Notes: a model not told the origin generated them from the letters alone. A stretch of DNA of 64,000 nt from Acetobacterium wieringae (GCF_026646375.1 NZ_JAIPPU010000009.1:1-64000); one strand, 5' to 3'; shown: positions 34,537-44,911, numbered from the stretch's first letter. Program-made: numbers and translations.

Positions 34537-35442
34537 ATGAAAAGCATAAAGAAGGATTCTTTTTTTCAAATGAAGAAAATAAATGTCAGAAAGATACAGA
34601 CTTTAACAGGTATAAAGGGGTTACTGATACTTCTGTTTCTGATTAGCGCGCTGTTGGTACTTTCGGGTTGTGCTGAAAAGAAAGCAGAGCTCATTGGGAA
34701 TTGGGAATTAGTGCCCAGTGAGGGAGCGTTAAATGATACCGCAATGACGGGTTATGTCTTTGGCGAAAATGGTACCGTCAGTTTTTATAATGGTTATGAT
34801 GGAAAACTGACGATTTCAGAAGGCACATGGCAGATCAGCGGTGATGACAAAAACGTTCTGGAATTATTTTTAGATGAAGTAGATACACCACAGCGGAAGA
34901 TCCGGTTTAAAGTTGCGGATGAAACCTTATATCTCTTTTCGGATTCCGGAGAAGGTAAAACTACCTATGATAGCTGCTATAAAAAGACAGAACAATTTAG
35001 TTTTGAAGCATTAATAGCAGCAGCCCAAAAACAGAAAGCAAAAGAAAAACAGGATGCGCAACTGTTTTGCACCCTGTCGCCGACGGAAATCATCGACCAG
35101 CTGAAAGCAGCAGGCCAATCAATCGGGCAAGTTGTGGTTTATACTGATCCTGATTATGCAACGGGTTTGTTAAAACAGCCCAATCTCCAATTGGCTCAGG
35201 CCGCCCGCTTTGAGGATACTTCCATTGAGCAGGCGGAAAACCAAATTGAACCCATCGGCGGATCGGTAGAAGTTTATCAGGACTATGCAGTCGCGAAACA
35301 GCGCTATGATTATTTGACGGTTTTTTCTGATGCGGCCGGAACGACCTATCAGCGCGGAAATGTCCTTTTACGGCTGGATAATGCGTTACAACCGGAAAAG
35401 CGGGTGCCATATGAAGCCGCATTTTTGGGGATTGTAAATTGA
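34537..35442 (+). CDS. Lipoprotein, function unknown
   Basis: 301 residues. A long positive N-terminus leads into a signal ending LVLSGC (Cys about residue 45). Residues ~50-150 form a beta-rich module (LIGNWELVPSEG, GYVFGENGTVSFYNG, LTISEGTWQISGDD) like small lipocalin-like secreted domains. A lysine-rich linker precedes a second domain (~175-300) ending RGNVLLRLDNALQPEKRVPYEAAFLGIV. The alternative start M12 would shorten the n-region. No family name offered. Confidence 0.65.
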   Translation: MKSIKKDSFFQMKKINVRKIQTLTGIKGLLILLFLISALLVLSGCAEKKAELIGNWELVPSEGALNDTAMTGYVFGENGTVSFYNGYDGKLTISEGTWQISGDDKNVLELFLDEVDTPQRKIRFKVADETLYLFSDSGEGKTTYDSCYKKTEQFSFEALIAAAQKQKAKEKQDAQLFCTLSPTEIIDQLKAAGQSIGQVVVYTDPDYATGLLKQPNLQLAQAARFEDTSIEQAENQIEPIGGSVEVYQDYAVAKQRYDYLTVFSDAAGTTYQRGNVLLRLDNALQPEKRVPYEAAFLGIVN

Positions 35443-35484
35443 ACGGCTAACAAAATATGTACCAGTGTGCCAGGGATAGCATCC

Positions 35485-36285
35485 TTAATAATAAAGCTCT
35501 GGCTGTTTGGGGTCGTAAAAGAGGCGATGAAGCCTGCCAGCGGCGTCAAGAACCGGCCCCGGCTTAATTGATCGGGCTTGGGTGGGACATTTTTTAATGC
35601 AGGCGCAGCAGGTGACGCATTTTTTATGATCAATCTGACGGCTATCCTGGGGATTGATGGCACTGGTGGGACAGATACTTGAGCAGATTTGACAGCTGTT
35701 ACAGGCGGGGCTGACATCAATAAAATCAACATCCCAAAGGGTCGTTTCACCACGATAGGGTAGCTGGCCCGGGGGCGTGATCAGGCAATTGCGGTCAGGG
35801 TTTGGGTGGGTTAGCAGCTTATCCTTAATTTTGCGACCAAAGCTTTCGGCCAGTGCCAGATCACTGGGATCAGGTCGGTTAGCGGCAATGGGTGTTTCGG
35901 AACTTGAAAAAGAGTGTTCGCCAATAAAAGCCCCGGCGGCAATGGGCAGACAACCATCACTGATCAGGATGTCCCGCAGTTCCAGCAACCCATCATCATA
36001 GACGCGATTGCCGTAGACCACCACACAAATCGTGGGCGTATTTGTGGCATGGATCGTTTTTAACCATGTGCCAATCACTTCTGGGACACGCCCCATGTAA
36101 ACGGGGACGCCGATGAGTAGGATATCATCAGTGGAGAGTAAAAGGGGTTGGTTACGTTGTTCAGGTCGGGTGATATCGACCTTGATCAAATCGCCGGGAT
36201 TAAAACCGCGTGCGATGGCATTCAGAATAGCTTCTGTAGTACCGGTCGGAGAAAAACTGACCAGTTTAAGAGTTTGGTATTTCAT
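35485..36285 (-). CDS. EFR1-family flavodoxin/ferredoxin fusion
   Basis: 266 residues. N-terminal flavodoxin-like domain with SFSPTGTTEAIL phosphate loop, GVPVYMGRVP and VVVYGNRVYDD; C-terminal pair of 4Fe-4S motifs CNSCQICSSICPTSAI and CVTCCACIKKCPTQAR. These cysteines should carry two 4Fe-4S clusters. EFR1 proteins are electron carriers of anaerobes whose partners are unknown. Monocistronic, convergent with the lipoprotein gene. Confidence 0.9.
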   Translation of the reverse strand: MKYQTLKLVSFSPTGTTEAILNAIARGFNPGDLIKVDITRPEQRNQPLLLSTDDILLIGVPVYMGRVPEVIGTWLKTIHATNTPTICVVVYGNRVYDDGLLELRDILISDGCLPIAAGAFIGEHSFSSSETPIAANRPDPSDLALAESFGRKIKDKLLTHPNPDRNCLITPPGQLPYRGETTLWDVDFIDVSPACNSCQICSSICPTSAINPQDSRQIDHKKCVTCCACIKKCPTQARSIKPGPVLDAAGRLHRLFYDPKQPELYY

Positions 36286-36390
36286 GATTAGCCTCCAATA
36301 ATAACTTTTTAATCAGTATACGATAAAAGCTATCATGTTTCCAGATGAGTAATTATACTAGTATCAATACTAACAGGAAGGAGCAGAAAA

Positions 36391-37290
36391 ATGGATGGTG
36401 AACAACAACGAAACAGAGAACTGGGTGATTTTCTCAAAAAGCGCCGACAAAGCATCGCACCAGTGGGGCTTGACGTTGAAGCGCTTGCACGGCGGCGGAC
36501 ACCGGGATTAAGAAGAGAAGAAGTGGCTCAAATGGCGGGGATCAGTTTAACCTGGTATACCTGGCTTGAGCAGGGGCGGCCCATTCAGGTGTCAACTTCG
36601 GTGGTGGAGAGTCTGACGCGGGTCTTGCAGCTTGATGCGGAAGAGCAAACCTATCTTTATCGCCTGTCCAACCAGCCCCTGCCATCGGAACATTTTAAAC
36701 ACCATAATCTTATCAGTTCGGCATTGCAACATGTTCTGGATAATCTTAGCCATTGTCCATCGTTGATCACCGATCAACGATGGAATGTCATCGGCTGGAA
36801 TGCTGCGGCCAGCACAATCTTTGGTGATTTTGAGGAGATGAATGAGCTTGAGCGAAACATCGTCTGGGCAATGTTTACCGATGCAAAATATAAAACCCTG
36901 TTTGTCGACTGGGAACGTCACGCTAAAGGAATGGTGGGTCGATTTCGGGCCAGTTGCGGAAAATTTGTTGAAGACCCCTGGTTTAAACAGTTTGTTGAGA
37001 ACCTCAAAGCCGAAAGTGCCGATTTCAATCGCTGGTGGCCACTCCATGAGATAAAAAATAATGGCGAACTCTATAAGCAACTGATGCATCCCATTGTTGG
37101 CCGCCTGGATTTTGAAATTAGCAATTTTGATGTATCGGGTCATTCCGATCTCAAAATGGCCGTGCATATTCCCGAACCCGGCACCGACACTGATGAGAAA
37201 ATGACGGAGCTGTTAAAAATAGCCAAAGAAAAAAAGGAAGCTCGCCGTATGGCAGGTGAAAAAAAAGGCGAGGCTGATTCTCTGTTTTGA
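36391..37290 (+). CDS. XRE-type regulator with MmyB-like domain
   Basis: 299 residues. HTH at ~10-80 with the family signature LGDFLKKRRQSIAP, RRTPGLRREEVAQMAGISLTWYTWLEQGR. The MmyB-like ligand-binding (PAS-like) domain follows (~100-270) with LITDQRWNVIGWNAAASTIFGDF and FRASCGKFVEDPWF. In actinobacteria such domains bind fatty acids. Divergent from the EFR1 gene (105 bp), its possible target; the ABC exporter operon begins ~105 bp downstream. Confidence 0.88.
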   Translation: MDGEQQRNRELGDFLKKRRQSIAPVGLDVEALARRRTPGLRREEVAQMAGISLTWYTWLEQGRPIQVSTSVVESLTRVLQLDAEEQTYLYRLSNQPLPSEHFKHHNLISSALQHVLDNLSHCPSLITDQRWNVIGWNAAASTIFGDFEEMNELERNIVWAMFTDAKYKTLFVDWERHAKGMVGRFRASCGKFVEDPWFKQFVENLKAESADFNRWWPLHEIKNNGELYKQLMHPIVGRLDFEISNFDVSGHSDLKMAVHIPEPGTDTDEKMTELLKIAKEKKEARRMAGEKKGEADSLF

Positions 37291-37395
37291 TTAAATTCTA
37301 AGAACCATATCCTAATAATTGTCTAATCGAGTAAATAGAAAGAATAAACCGACATAACGATTCACCGATTTACAACAACTTCGGAGGGCAGAAAG

Positions 37396-39135
37396 ATGAC
37401 ATATTTGATTCAATTTTTAAAAGCAAAAAAAGCGCTGTTGTTTTTAATTATACTGGCCACGGTAATCCAGTCTTTTAGCATGTTGGCGGTGCCCTATTTT
37501 GCGGCCAAAATGATTGATGATGGGATTCTCAAAAATGATCTGATTGCGATTGTGCGATTAGGTTTGCAGATGCTGGCTGCAGTTGGTTTATCCGCCCTGA
37601 TTTCCTTATGGGCCAGCTATATGAGTGCCGATTTAGCGGCCCTTTCAGGAAAATATCTACGCGATCGGATTTTTGACAAAACCCAGATTCTTTCGATCCG
37701 TGATTTTAATCACTTTAGTACCGCTTCAATGATTACCCGGGCAACTGGGGATATCACGGTGATCCAACAGACGGTGATTATGCTGGCCCAAATGGTTTTG
37801 CCGGCACCGATTATTGCGGTGGTGGCGATTATTATGACGATCGCCGTGAGTCCCAAATTGGTAGCGATTCCGGTTTTGGCCATGGTTGTTTTTATGATGG
37901 GCATTTATATGATTTTTATCAAAGCCAGTCCGATTTCAAAAACCATCCAAAAGAGATTGGACAGCATCAACCGGATTATGGGTGAAGCGATTTCCGGGGT
38001 GCGGGTCATCCGGGCCTTTGATAATTCCGAATTTGAAAGAAATCGAACCAATGCGGCCTTTTTAAATTACGCCAACAACGTGATCCGGCTCAATAAGGCT
38101 TTTGCGGTGTTTAGTCCACTGATCTGGTCAGTCGTGGGAATCAGCCTGGTAGCGGTGTTATGGTTTGGCAGCTTTCTGGTGCTCAACGGAGAAATCCAAG
38201 TTGGGGGTATTACTGCTGTTTCAGAATATACCATTCTTTTGTTGATTGCGCTGATTATGTCGTCGATGGTGATGGTGATGTTGCCAAAAATGAAAGCCTG
38301 CCTGGATCGCACTCAGGAGGTATTGGATACGATTCCGGAAATCAACGATGCGACATTACCACAGGTTAGAAGAAATCCAGCCGATCCGGTAAAAATTGTT
38401 TTCGATCAGGTCAGTTTCTCCTATCGGGGGGCAGAAGAGGCGGTTCTTAAGGAAATCAGCTTTGCCTGTGAGCAGGGAAAAACAACGGCCATTATCGGCG
38501 GAACCGGTTCGGGCAAAAGCACCATAGCCAGTTTGATGCTGCGTTTTTATGATGTTGCCAGCGGAACCATCACACTGGAAGGGGTGGATATCCGCCAGAT
38601 TTCTCAACATGAGCTGCGGGAAAACATCAGTTATGTACCCCAGAAGGCGATTCTTTTTAGTGGCACCATTGCCGACAATCTGCGGATGGGAAACAGTCAG
38701 GCCACGCAGCGGGAACTGGAACAGGCAGCCCAAACCGCCCAGGCCCATGACTTTATTATTGAGAGTGCAGAAGGATACCAGCGATCGGTGGCCCAAGGCG
38801 GCACCAATTTTTCCGGCGGCCAGAAGCAGCGGCTATGTATTGCCCGGGCGCTGGTAAAAAAAGCCCCGGTTTACATTTTTGATGATAGTTTTTCGGCACT
38901 CGATTTTAAAACCGATGCAGCCTTGAGAAACGCCTTAAAACTAGAGATGGCTTCGGCAGCGGTGGTGATCGTCGCCCAACGGGTCAGCACGATTATCGAT
39001 GCTGATCAGATTATCGTACTGGAGGCCGGTCGGATGGTTGGAATTGGTCGTCATGATGAACTGATTAAAAGCTGCCTCGTCTATCAGGAAATTGTGGCAT
39101 CACAACTGTGCGAAAAGGAGGTCGGCAGTTTATGA
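37396..39135 (+). CDS. ABC exporter half, degenerate-site subunit
   Basis: 579 residues: six-span exporter domain (~1-310), then ATPase. Walker A GGTGSGKST, signature FSGGQKQRLCIARAL, Walker B VYIFDDSFSALD with Asp in place of the catalytic Glu, and QRVSTI in place of the HRLSTI switch. Those changes mark the degenerate-site partner of heterodimeric exporters (LmrC/TM287 type). Stop overlaps the partner start. Confidence 0.92.
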   Translation: MTYLIQFLKAKKALLFLIILATVIQSFSMLAVPYFAAKMIDDGILKNDLIAIVRLGLQMLAAVGLSALISLWASYMSADLAALSGKYLRDRIFDKTQILSIRDFNHFSTASMITRATGDITVIQQTVIMLAQMVLPAPIIAVVAIIMTIAVSPKLVAIPVLAMVVFMMGIYMIFIKASPISKTIQKRLDSINRIMGEAISGVRVIRAFDNSEFERNRTNAAFLNYANNVIRLNKAFAVFSPLIWSVVGISLVAVLWFGSFLVLNGEIQVGGITAVSEYTILLLIALIMSSMVMVMLPKMKACLDRTQEVLDTIPEINDATLPQVRRNPADPVKIVFDQVSFSYRGAEEAVLKEISFACEQGKTTAIIGGTGSGKSTIASLMLRFYDVASGTITLEGVDIRQISQHELRENISYVPQKAILFSGTIADNLRMGNSQATQRELEQAAQTAQAHDFIIESAEGYQRSVAQGGTNFSGGQKQRLCIARALVKKAPVYIFDDSFSALDFKTDAALRNALKLEMASAAVVIVAQRVSTIIDADQIIVLEAGRMVGIGRHDELIKSCLVYQEIVASQLCEKEVGSL

Positions 39136-40988
39136 GGAAACGGCGAAAAAAAGCACAACAGCAAAAGAAGCAGGCGTTTAAGCCCGAAGTAAAGCCGGAA
39201 ATGGAAGATGTTCCGAAAAATTCCAAGGCGGCGGCCAAGCGCTTGATGGGGTTGTTGCTAAAACAAAAATGGGCCTTGCTGATCATTTTGCTGGCGGCAG
39301 TTGTCAGCAGTGGACTCTTTGCCGTTACGCCGATCATCATGGGCAAAGCCCTGGATCAGTTGATTCAGGCCATTCGTACCAATGGCTTGGGTGGTAGTTA
39401 TGAACAGCTGGCTGAAATGGTCGGGTGGCCGCTGCTGTTGTTGGCGCTGGCCTATCTGATTGGTGCAGTGGTGGCCTTTGTTCAGGAATATACCATGGCC
39501 AGTGTGGGTGAAAAGCTGGCCTTATCGATGCGGGAGAAAATAAGTGAAAAGATTACCAGGTTGCCACTTCATTATTACGATGCCAATGAAACCGGCGAAA
39601 TACTAAGCCGCACCACCAACGATCCCGATAAGATTGCCGAGATCTTAAAAACCGGCGCCCTACAGTTTGCCAATGCCCTTTGTAACCTGGTTTTCAGTGT
39701 GGTGATTATGTTTATTCTCAGCCCAGTTATGGCAGTGATTATCATTGCGACGATGTCGCTAAGCGTTTTTGCCACCAAAGCGATTTCCAAAAAAACATTG
39801 GCAATTTTTGCTGAAAATCAGAAAGTGTTAGGGGAATTAAACGGAAAAATCGAAGAATATTACACCGGTAACCTGATTATCAAAAGCTTTAACCAGCAGG
39901 TAATGGTTACGCAAACCGAACGGGAGTTAAGTGAACGACAATATCAGGCCAACAAAAAATCACAGTTTGTGATCTATGCTATCTATCCGGCGATCCGTTT
40001 TTTGACACAACTCAGTTTTGTGGTGACGGCCATCGTTGGTGGGATCTTTGCCATTAACGGCACCATGACCATTGGAACCGTGCAGGCTTTTTTGCAGTAT
40101 GTTAACCAGATTGCCGATCCGATTACCCAGGCTTCTTATTTTATCAATTCGATGCAGGCGGCGTTGGCCTCAGCCGAGCGGGTTTTTGAATTTCTGGATG
40201 AATCCGAAGAGCTGCCGGAAACCATCAATCCCATACAGATCACAGCGCCAGACGGGGCGGTAGCCTTTGAACATGTCCGTTTTGGTTATCAGCCCGGGCA
40301 ATTGCTGATGCAGGATGTCAGCTTTACCGTTAAACCGAATGAGATGGTGGCGATTGTCGGGCCAACCGGTGCTGGTAAGACAACGTTGGTTAATCTATTG
40401 ATGCGCTTTTATGAGCTGGAGGGGGGAACGATAGCGATCGATGGAATAGATATCAAGAAACTGTCAAAAAGTGGGCTGCGGCGGATGGTAGGGATGGTAC
40501 TTCAGGATACCTGGCTCTTTAAAGGTACCATCGCCGAGAACCTTGCGTACGGCAAGATGGATGCTACCCGGGAAGAAATTACTCTAGTCGCTAAAGCGGC
40601 CCGTTGTGACCATTTTATCCGAACCTTACCAGAGGGGTATGATACGGTGATTTCCAATGAAGAAGGATCGGTTTCCCAGGGCCAAATGCAGTTATTAACC
40701 ATTGCCCGGGCAATGCTGGCCAATCCGGCCCTGATGATTCTTGACGAAGCGACATCCAGCGTTGACACCAAAACCGAACTGGAAGTCCAGAAAGCGATGG
40801 TACAGAGTATGAAGGGCAAAACCAGTTTTGTGATTGCCCATCGGCTGTCCACGATTAAGTCGGCCGATCTGATTCTGGTGATGAAAAACGGAACCATTGT
40901 TGAAAAAGGAACCCATCAGGAGTTGTTGGCTGGGGATACATTTTATGCTGATTTGTATAACAGCCAGTTTAATCATCTGGTGGGGTAA
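39132..40988 (+). CDS. ABC exporter half, consensus-site subunit
   Basis: 618 residues. Basic N-terminus, six spans, ATPase with Walker A GPTGAGKTT, Walker B LMILDEATSSVD with catalytic Glu and HRLSTI switch, but a weakened signature VSQGQMQLLTIARAM. Together with the partner's intact FSGGQ this leaves one working and one degenerate ATP site, as in LmrD/TM288. ATG 39132 follows AAAGGAGG and overlaps the partner stop (ATGA). Substrate unknown; such pairs often export drugs. Confidence 0.92.
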   Translation: MRKRRKKAQQQKKQAFKPEVKPEMEDVPKNSKAAAKRLMGLLLKQKWALLIILLAAVVSSGLFAVTPIIMGKALDQLIQAIRTNGLGGSYEQLAEMVGWPLLLLALAYLIGAVVAFVQEYTMASVGEKLALSMREKISEKITRLPLHYYDANETGEILSRTTNDPDKIAEILKTGALQFANALCNLVFSVVIMFILSPVMAVIIIATMSLSVFATKAISKKTLAIFAENQKVLGELNGKIEEYYTGNLIIKSFNQQVMVTQTERELSERQYQANKKSQFVIYAIYPAIRFLTQLSFVVTAIVGGIFAINGTMTIGTVQAFLQYVNQIADPITQASYFINSMQAALASAERVFEFLDESEELPETINPIQITAPDGAVAFEHVRFGYQPGQLLMQDVSFTVKPNEMVAIVGPTGAGKTTLVNLLMRFYELEGGTIAIDGIDIKKLSKSGLRRMVGMVLQDTWLFKGTIAENLAYGKMDATREEITLVAKAARCDHFIRTLPEGYDTVISNEEGSVSQGQMQLLTIARAMLANPALMILDEATSSVDTKTELEVQKAMVQSMKGKTSFVIAHRLSTIKSADLILVMKNGTIVEKGTHQELLAGDTFYADLYNSQFNHLVG

Positions 40989-41121
40989 AGAGCCGCCATA
41001 ACTGCGAGAATTCACAAATCGTTTTTTTCGTAAAATGCCTTTTCATGCTGAATTGTTAGTGCTAGAATGAATATGACGAAAATCATTTGAAATTTTATAA
41101 AGACATTGATAGGAGAAAGCA

Positions 41122-44100
41122 ATGAAAAAGGGTATTATCAGTCTTTTGCTGATGCTTTTGCTGTTGTCGGCAGCTCAGGTTTTTGCTGCATCAGACATGG
41201 GCACAGATTCAGTTTTTTCGCGCGGCCATATTGAGAATATCGGCGATTTTCCGACCGATGGCAGCTGGGTTCAAAGCCCCAATCGCATTGGCACCGCGGG
41301 TGAGAGTAAACGGATTGAAGGGTTTGAGTTTAAGCTTGGCGGGGGTCTGCCTTCGGATATGGAAATTCGCTACAATGTCCATGTTCAAAACATTGGCTGG
41401 ATTTATGATAAAGAAGATCTTGGCACTTGGGCGAAAAACGGCGAATACGCGGGAACCCGGGGCGAATGCCTGCGGATTGAAGCGATCAGAATCGTCCTTA
41501 CCGATGCCAACGGCAATTTGTATCCGGGTTATCATATCAAATATCGGGGTCATATTCAAAATATCGGGGACATGCCGGAGGATGCCAGTCAGTGGATTGC
41601 CGACGGCGAACAGCTTGGCACGGTGGGCAGCAGTCTGCGGCTGGAAGCCTTGACACTTGAAATCGTAAAAGATGAACCGACAGGCGCGGATTTAAGCAGT
41701 TACAATAAGTTATGTTCGCAATTTGCAAGCTTAACGGCTTCAAACTATACACTGAACTCGTTTAATCATCTGACAAACGTTTTAAAGAATAACACCGTTA
41801 CTGCAAAGAATACGCAAGACGAGGTGGATGCCGCCGTAGCCGTCATTGAAGCGGCGTTTGCCCGACTTGAAAGCCTGATTGATGCGACGGTCTACGCAAC
41901 GGCCGGTACCTTTGGCCCGGAAACAGGCCTTGAGACCATCGATTCTGATGTGATTATGACTGCCAGCGGTGTCACGCTTCAGAATCTTCGGATCAACGGA
42001 AATCTGATTGTTGATGAAGCGGTTGGCGATGGCGAGGTCACCTTAAACAACATCGAAGTCACGGGTGAACTGCGGGTTCGCGGCGGCGGCAAAAACAGTA
42101 TTCATATTAATGGCGGAAAGATGACAACCATTCGAGTGGAACAGACGCCGACGGGCGCGGTGCGGATTGTAAGCGTCGGTCTTAATGGGACAGAAGTGGT
42201 GCTTTGCAAAGATGCCACCGGAGAGACTCTGGTTCTGGAGGGGGCGTTTAGTCAAGTTACGGTTGAGGCGCCGGGCATCACCCTGACGACCCAGGGAAAC
42301 ACCCGCATTAATGCGCTTAACCTGACGGCTACTGCGCAAAATACCAGTGTCAATCTCGCCGCATCTTCTAGCGTCCGCAACCTGTCGATTGGCGCACCGG
42401 CCAATATTATTGGTTCCGGTACGGTGACCAATGCCAATATTGCGGCGGATCATGTCGTTTTCCAAAATGCACCGCTTAATTATACGGTTGATCCGGGAGT
42501 CACCGATCCGCCCGTTATTCCGCCGCTGGATTCCGGCGGTACGGGTGGGGGCGGAAGTACACCCGATAAAATCAGCTTAAGTGTGATTACGCCACCAGCT
42601 ATTTCCGATAAAACCTATGACGGTACCACCGCCACCAATGTCACCGCACAGGCCCTTGATCCGTCGGTAGTATCCGGTATTGTTTCCGGGGATTCGGTGA
42701 CGGTATACGCCACGGCCACCTATTGTGATCAAAATGCCGGAAGCGGAAAAACGGTTGCCATAACCTATCACCTTACCGGGATAAATGCCGGCCGCTATGA
42801 ACAACCGGCAAACAGCACCACGACGGCGGCCATTAGTCCGGTGGCACTTGGCATTCGAATGATAACATCAGGCGCTGCTAAAACCTATGATGGCAGTAGT
42901 GTCGCAAAAAATCTGGAGGGCTTAATTGAACCGCTAGCCGCGACCGATCAGGTGGTTTTTCAGGCTGATTTTGGGGCGTCAATGATTGAAGGGGGCAATG
43001 GAAAAAACGGAATTAATATCAAAGGAGAGTATTATACCGCCGCGTCGTCAAGTGAAAAAGCGGTTTTCGGGTCGGATCTGGCGGTAAAAGGGACGGCTTA
43101 CCTAAGCGGAAAAGCTACTCAGAACTACGTTTTTAACCGGGATGTTTATTTGGCTGCCGGTGAGATCAAACCGGGTACGGTATGGTTTTATCCGGGCAAT
43201 CTGGAGACAATAAAAATCTATGATGGCACCGTTGATGTTAGTGGTTCCGGGGCGTCTTTTGATGTTGCTCCTGTTTCTGGCGACGAGGCCAAACTGACCG
43301 TATCGGGCCGTTACTTAAATTCAGCGGCCGGTAATAACAGAATTCGTGTAATGTATGAACTGACCGGTGCCGAGGCGAATCGCTATGTCTTATCAGACAG
43401 CGTCCCCCGTTTGATTGATGGCCTCATTGTGCCAAAAAAGTTAGCGATAACACCGCCTGCCGTCGGCTCAACCAAAGTCTACGATGGGAAACCGGCAACC
43501 GATATGGAGGGTCTGGCGATTGACAATGCGATGATTTCGGGTTTTATCGGGACTGATTCGAAATACGTGAAGGTCACAGCCACGGCCATTTATGAGGATA
43601 AAAACGTTGGGGCGACTCAGCCGGTCACTATTTCTTATTGTTTAACAGGGACGGGCGCCGGCAATTATGAAGCCCCAGAAGATAAAACCACGGCCGCCAT
43701 TACAGCCCGACCATTAAGCCTTGAGAATGTCAGTATCGAAACCCAGCGAAAATTCGAGTCCGGCAATACCGGGGCGCAACTGCTTCTTTTACCGATCCTT
43801 GCTGGTGTCATCGTAGCAGAGGATACGATGATGGCCGAGGATGTTTATCTAAAAACCTGTGAAGCCAATTATTACAATCTCGAGGAAAGAAGTGATGCGA
43901 TTGGGGAACATACCATCTGTTTAAGCGGGACACTGGGGGGTGCCGATGCCGGGAATTACTCGTTGGATACGTCCGCTTATGATACCAATGGCGAGATTCT
44001 GGCGGCGGTGATGACCGCAACGTTTATAAATGAAAATTGGGGAGAATGGTTAAACAACAGTGCGACATTTACAGCACCGGAGGATAACTTCAAACTTTTT

Positions 44101-44583
44101 TATAAAGATGAAAATAACTTTTACGGGATTGATGAAGAGGGCGCGATTTATTATGCCAGTGACTTAAACAGTTGGCAGCCATACTGTGATGCAGACTCAA
44201 ACCCGGTGACCGTAACAGTCGGTACGTCTCGGCTAATTGGGATTGATAAAGAGGGGACTGTGCTGGCAGTTGATGCAAGCGGTCAAATCGAAAGCTGGGA
44301 TGGCACTACGTGGGTACCAAAGACGACCGTTTCTGTTTCACTAAGCGGTATCGTCAATCCGACTTATTATCAGAACGGCACCGATGAGTATCTGATTGCC
44401 CAGGCCAATGACGGGAGTGTTTACAGGCAGGCTTTTGATCCGTCGGATACGACCGAGCCAGTACCGGAAACACTGGCCTTGTCATCCGAAATCCTGGCCC
44501 CGTCATGTCCGCCGCTTCCAGCCGGCTTTGACAAGGCGCTGTATTATTACGACGGAGCGATACTGCAGAGCTTCTGCTATTAA
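41122..44583 (+). CDS. Large secreted ChW/YDG-repeat surface protein
   Basis: 1,153 residues. Signal peptide (~1-22). Three ChW-type repeats at ~35-72, 86-126 and 142-182 (pattern H-x-QNIG-W...G-x2-GT-x-G-x2-LRIEA). A helical FIVAR-like segment (~190-255) follows, then a right-handed beta-helix-like region (~260-455) and a Gly/Pro linker (~458-480). At least four YDGT modules follow (TYDGTT, TYDGSS, IYDGTV, VYDGKP), each ~85-110 residues. The last ~170 residues may be propeller-like (FYGIDEEGAIYYASD). No LPxTG motif or C-terminal span; ChW repeats may hold it at the wall. Role: adhesion or polymer binding (inference). Confidence 0.8.
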   Translation: MKKGIISLLLMLLLLSAAQVFAASDMGTDSVFSRGHIENIGDFPTDGSWVQSPNRIGTAGESKRIEGFEFKLGGGLPSDMEIRYNVHVQNIGWIYDKEDLGTWAKNGEYAGTRGECLRIEAIRIVLTDANGNLYPGYHIKYRGHIQNIGDMPEDASQWIADGEQLGTVGSSLRLEALTLEIVKDEPTGADLSSYNKLCSQFASLTASNYTLNSFNHLTNVLKNNTVTAKNTQDEVDAAVAVIEAAFARLESLIDATVYATAGTFGPETGLETIDSDVIMTASGVTLQNLRINGNLIVDEAVGDGEVTLNNIEVTGELRVRGGGKNSIHINGGKMTTIRVEQTPTGAVRIVSVGLNGTEVVLCKDATGETLVLEGAFSQVTVEAPGITLTTQGNTRINALNLTATAQNTSVNLAASSSVRNLSIGAPANIIGSGTVTNANIAADHVVFQNAPLNYTVDPGVTDPPVIPPLDSGGTGGGGSTPDKISLSVITPPAISDKTYDGTTATNVTAQALDPSVVSGIVSGDSVTVYATATYCDQNAGSGKTVAITYHLTGINAGRYEQPANSTTTAAISPVALGIRMITSGAAKTYDGSSVAKNLEGLIEPLAATDQVVFQADFGASMIEGGNGKNGINIKGEYYTAASSSEKAVFGSDLAVKGTAYLSGKATQNYVFNRDVYLAAGEIKPGTVWFYPGNLETIKIYDGTVDVSGSGASFDVAPVSGDEAKLTVSGRYLNSAAGNNRIRVMYELTGAEANRYVLSDSVPRLIDGLIVPKKLAITPPAVGSTKVYDGKPATDMEGLAIDNAMISGFIGTDSKYVKVTATAIYEDKNVGATQPVTISYCLTGTGAGNYEAPEDKTTAAITARPLSLENVSIETQRKFESGNTGAQLLLLPILAGVIVAEDTMMAEDVYLKTCEANYYNLEERSDAIGEHTICLSGTLGGADAGNYSLDTSAYDTNGEILAAVMTATFINENWGEWLNNSATFTAPEDNFKLFYKDENNFYGIDEEGAIYYASDLNSWQPYCDADSNPVTVTVGTSRLIGIDKEGTVLAVDASGQIESWDGTTWVPKTTVSVSLSGIVNPTYYQNGTDEYLIAQANDGSVYRQAFDPSDTTEPVPETLALSSEILAPSCPPLPAGFDKALYYYDGAILQSFCY

Positions 44584-44603
44584 CGCTGGCGGTTTAACAA
44601 CAA

Positions 44604-44653
44604 AAAACTAGAACCGGTTCCACATTTTTTAATCTGTGAAACCGGTCTAGTTT
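44604..44653 (+). terminator. Hairpin after the surface protein gene
   Basis: AAACTAG-A-ACCGGTT-C-CACA pairs with TGTG-A-AACCGGT-CTAGTTT around a T-rich loop. Strong stem, weak T-tail on either side. Confidence 0.65.
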
Positions 44654-44666
44654 GAAGTCTCAATTA

Positions 44667-44771
44667 TCATTGTTTGGACTCCTTTTTTGGATTTATCAAA
44701 AATCTTCTTTTTTCATTTTTAAATAAACGCCTCCACGGTTGGATTGCCTTTTGATTTAGCTGATTTTTCAT
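44667..44771 (-). CDS. Possible 34-residue basic small protein
   Basis: Open frame of 34 codons, ~35% Lys/Arg (start MKNQLNQK, middle QPWRRLFKNEKRRF, end PKKESKQ). It lies on a predicted minus-strand transcript from a promoter near 44912-44940. No strong ribosome site is seen. It may be a small peptide or a chance frame in an AT-rich spacer. Confidence 0.25.
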   Translation of the reverse strand: MKNQLNQKAIQPWRRLFKNEKRRFLINPKKESKQ

Positions 44772-44807
44772 TTCTTTTAATTGGGATTAAATTATTGGAT
44801 TGAAAGT

Positions 44808-44873
44808 TCATCTAAATTTTCTGGTTAATCTGCTTTTTAATTCGTTGAATTGGTTAAAATTCAACGAGGGCAT
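44808..44873 (-). CDS. Possible 21-residue small peptide
   Basis: Frame MPSLNFNQFNELKSR then LTRKFR, on the same predicted minus-strand transcript as 44667-44771. A CGTTGAATT/AATTCAACG inverted pair overlaps its 5' part. No good ribosome site. Low confidence. Confidence 0.15.
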   Translation of the reverse strand: MPSLNFNQFNELKSRLTRKFR

Positions 44874-44911
44874 TGTTTTTAATAATGATTAAGTTGATCT
44901 TTGATTTAAGC

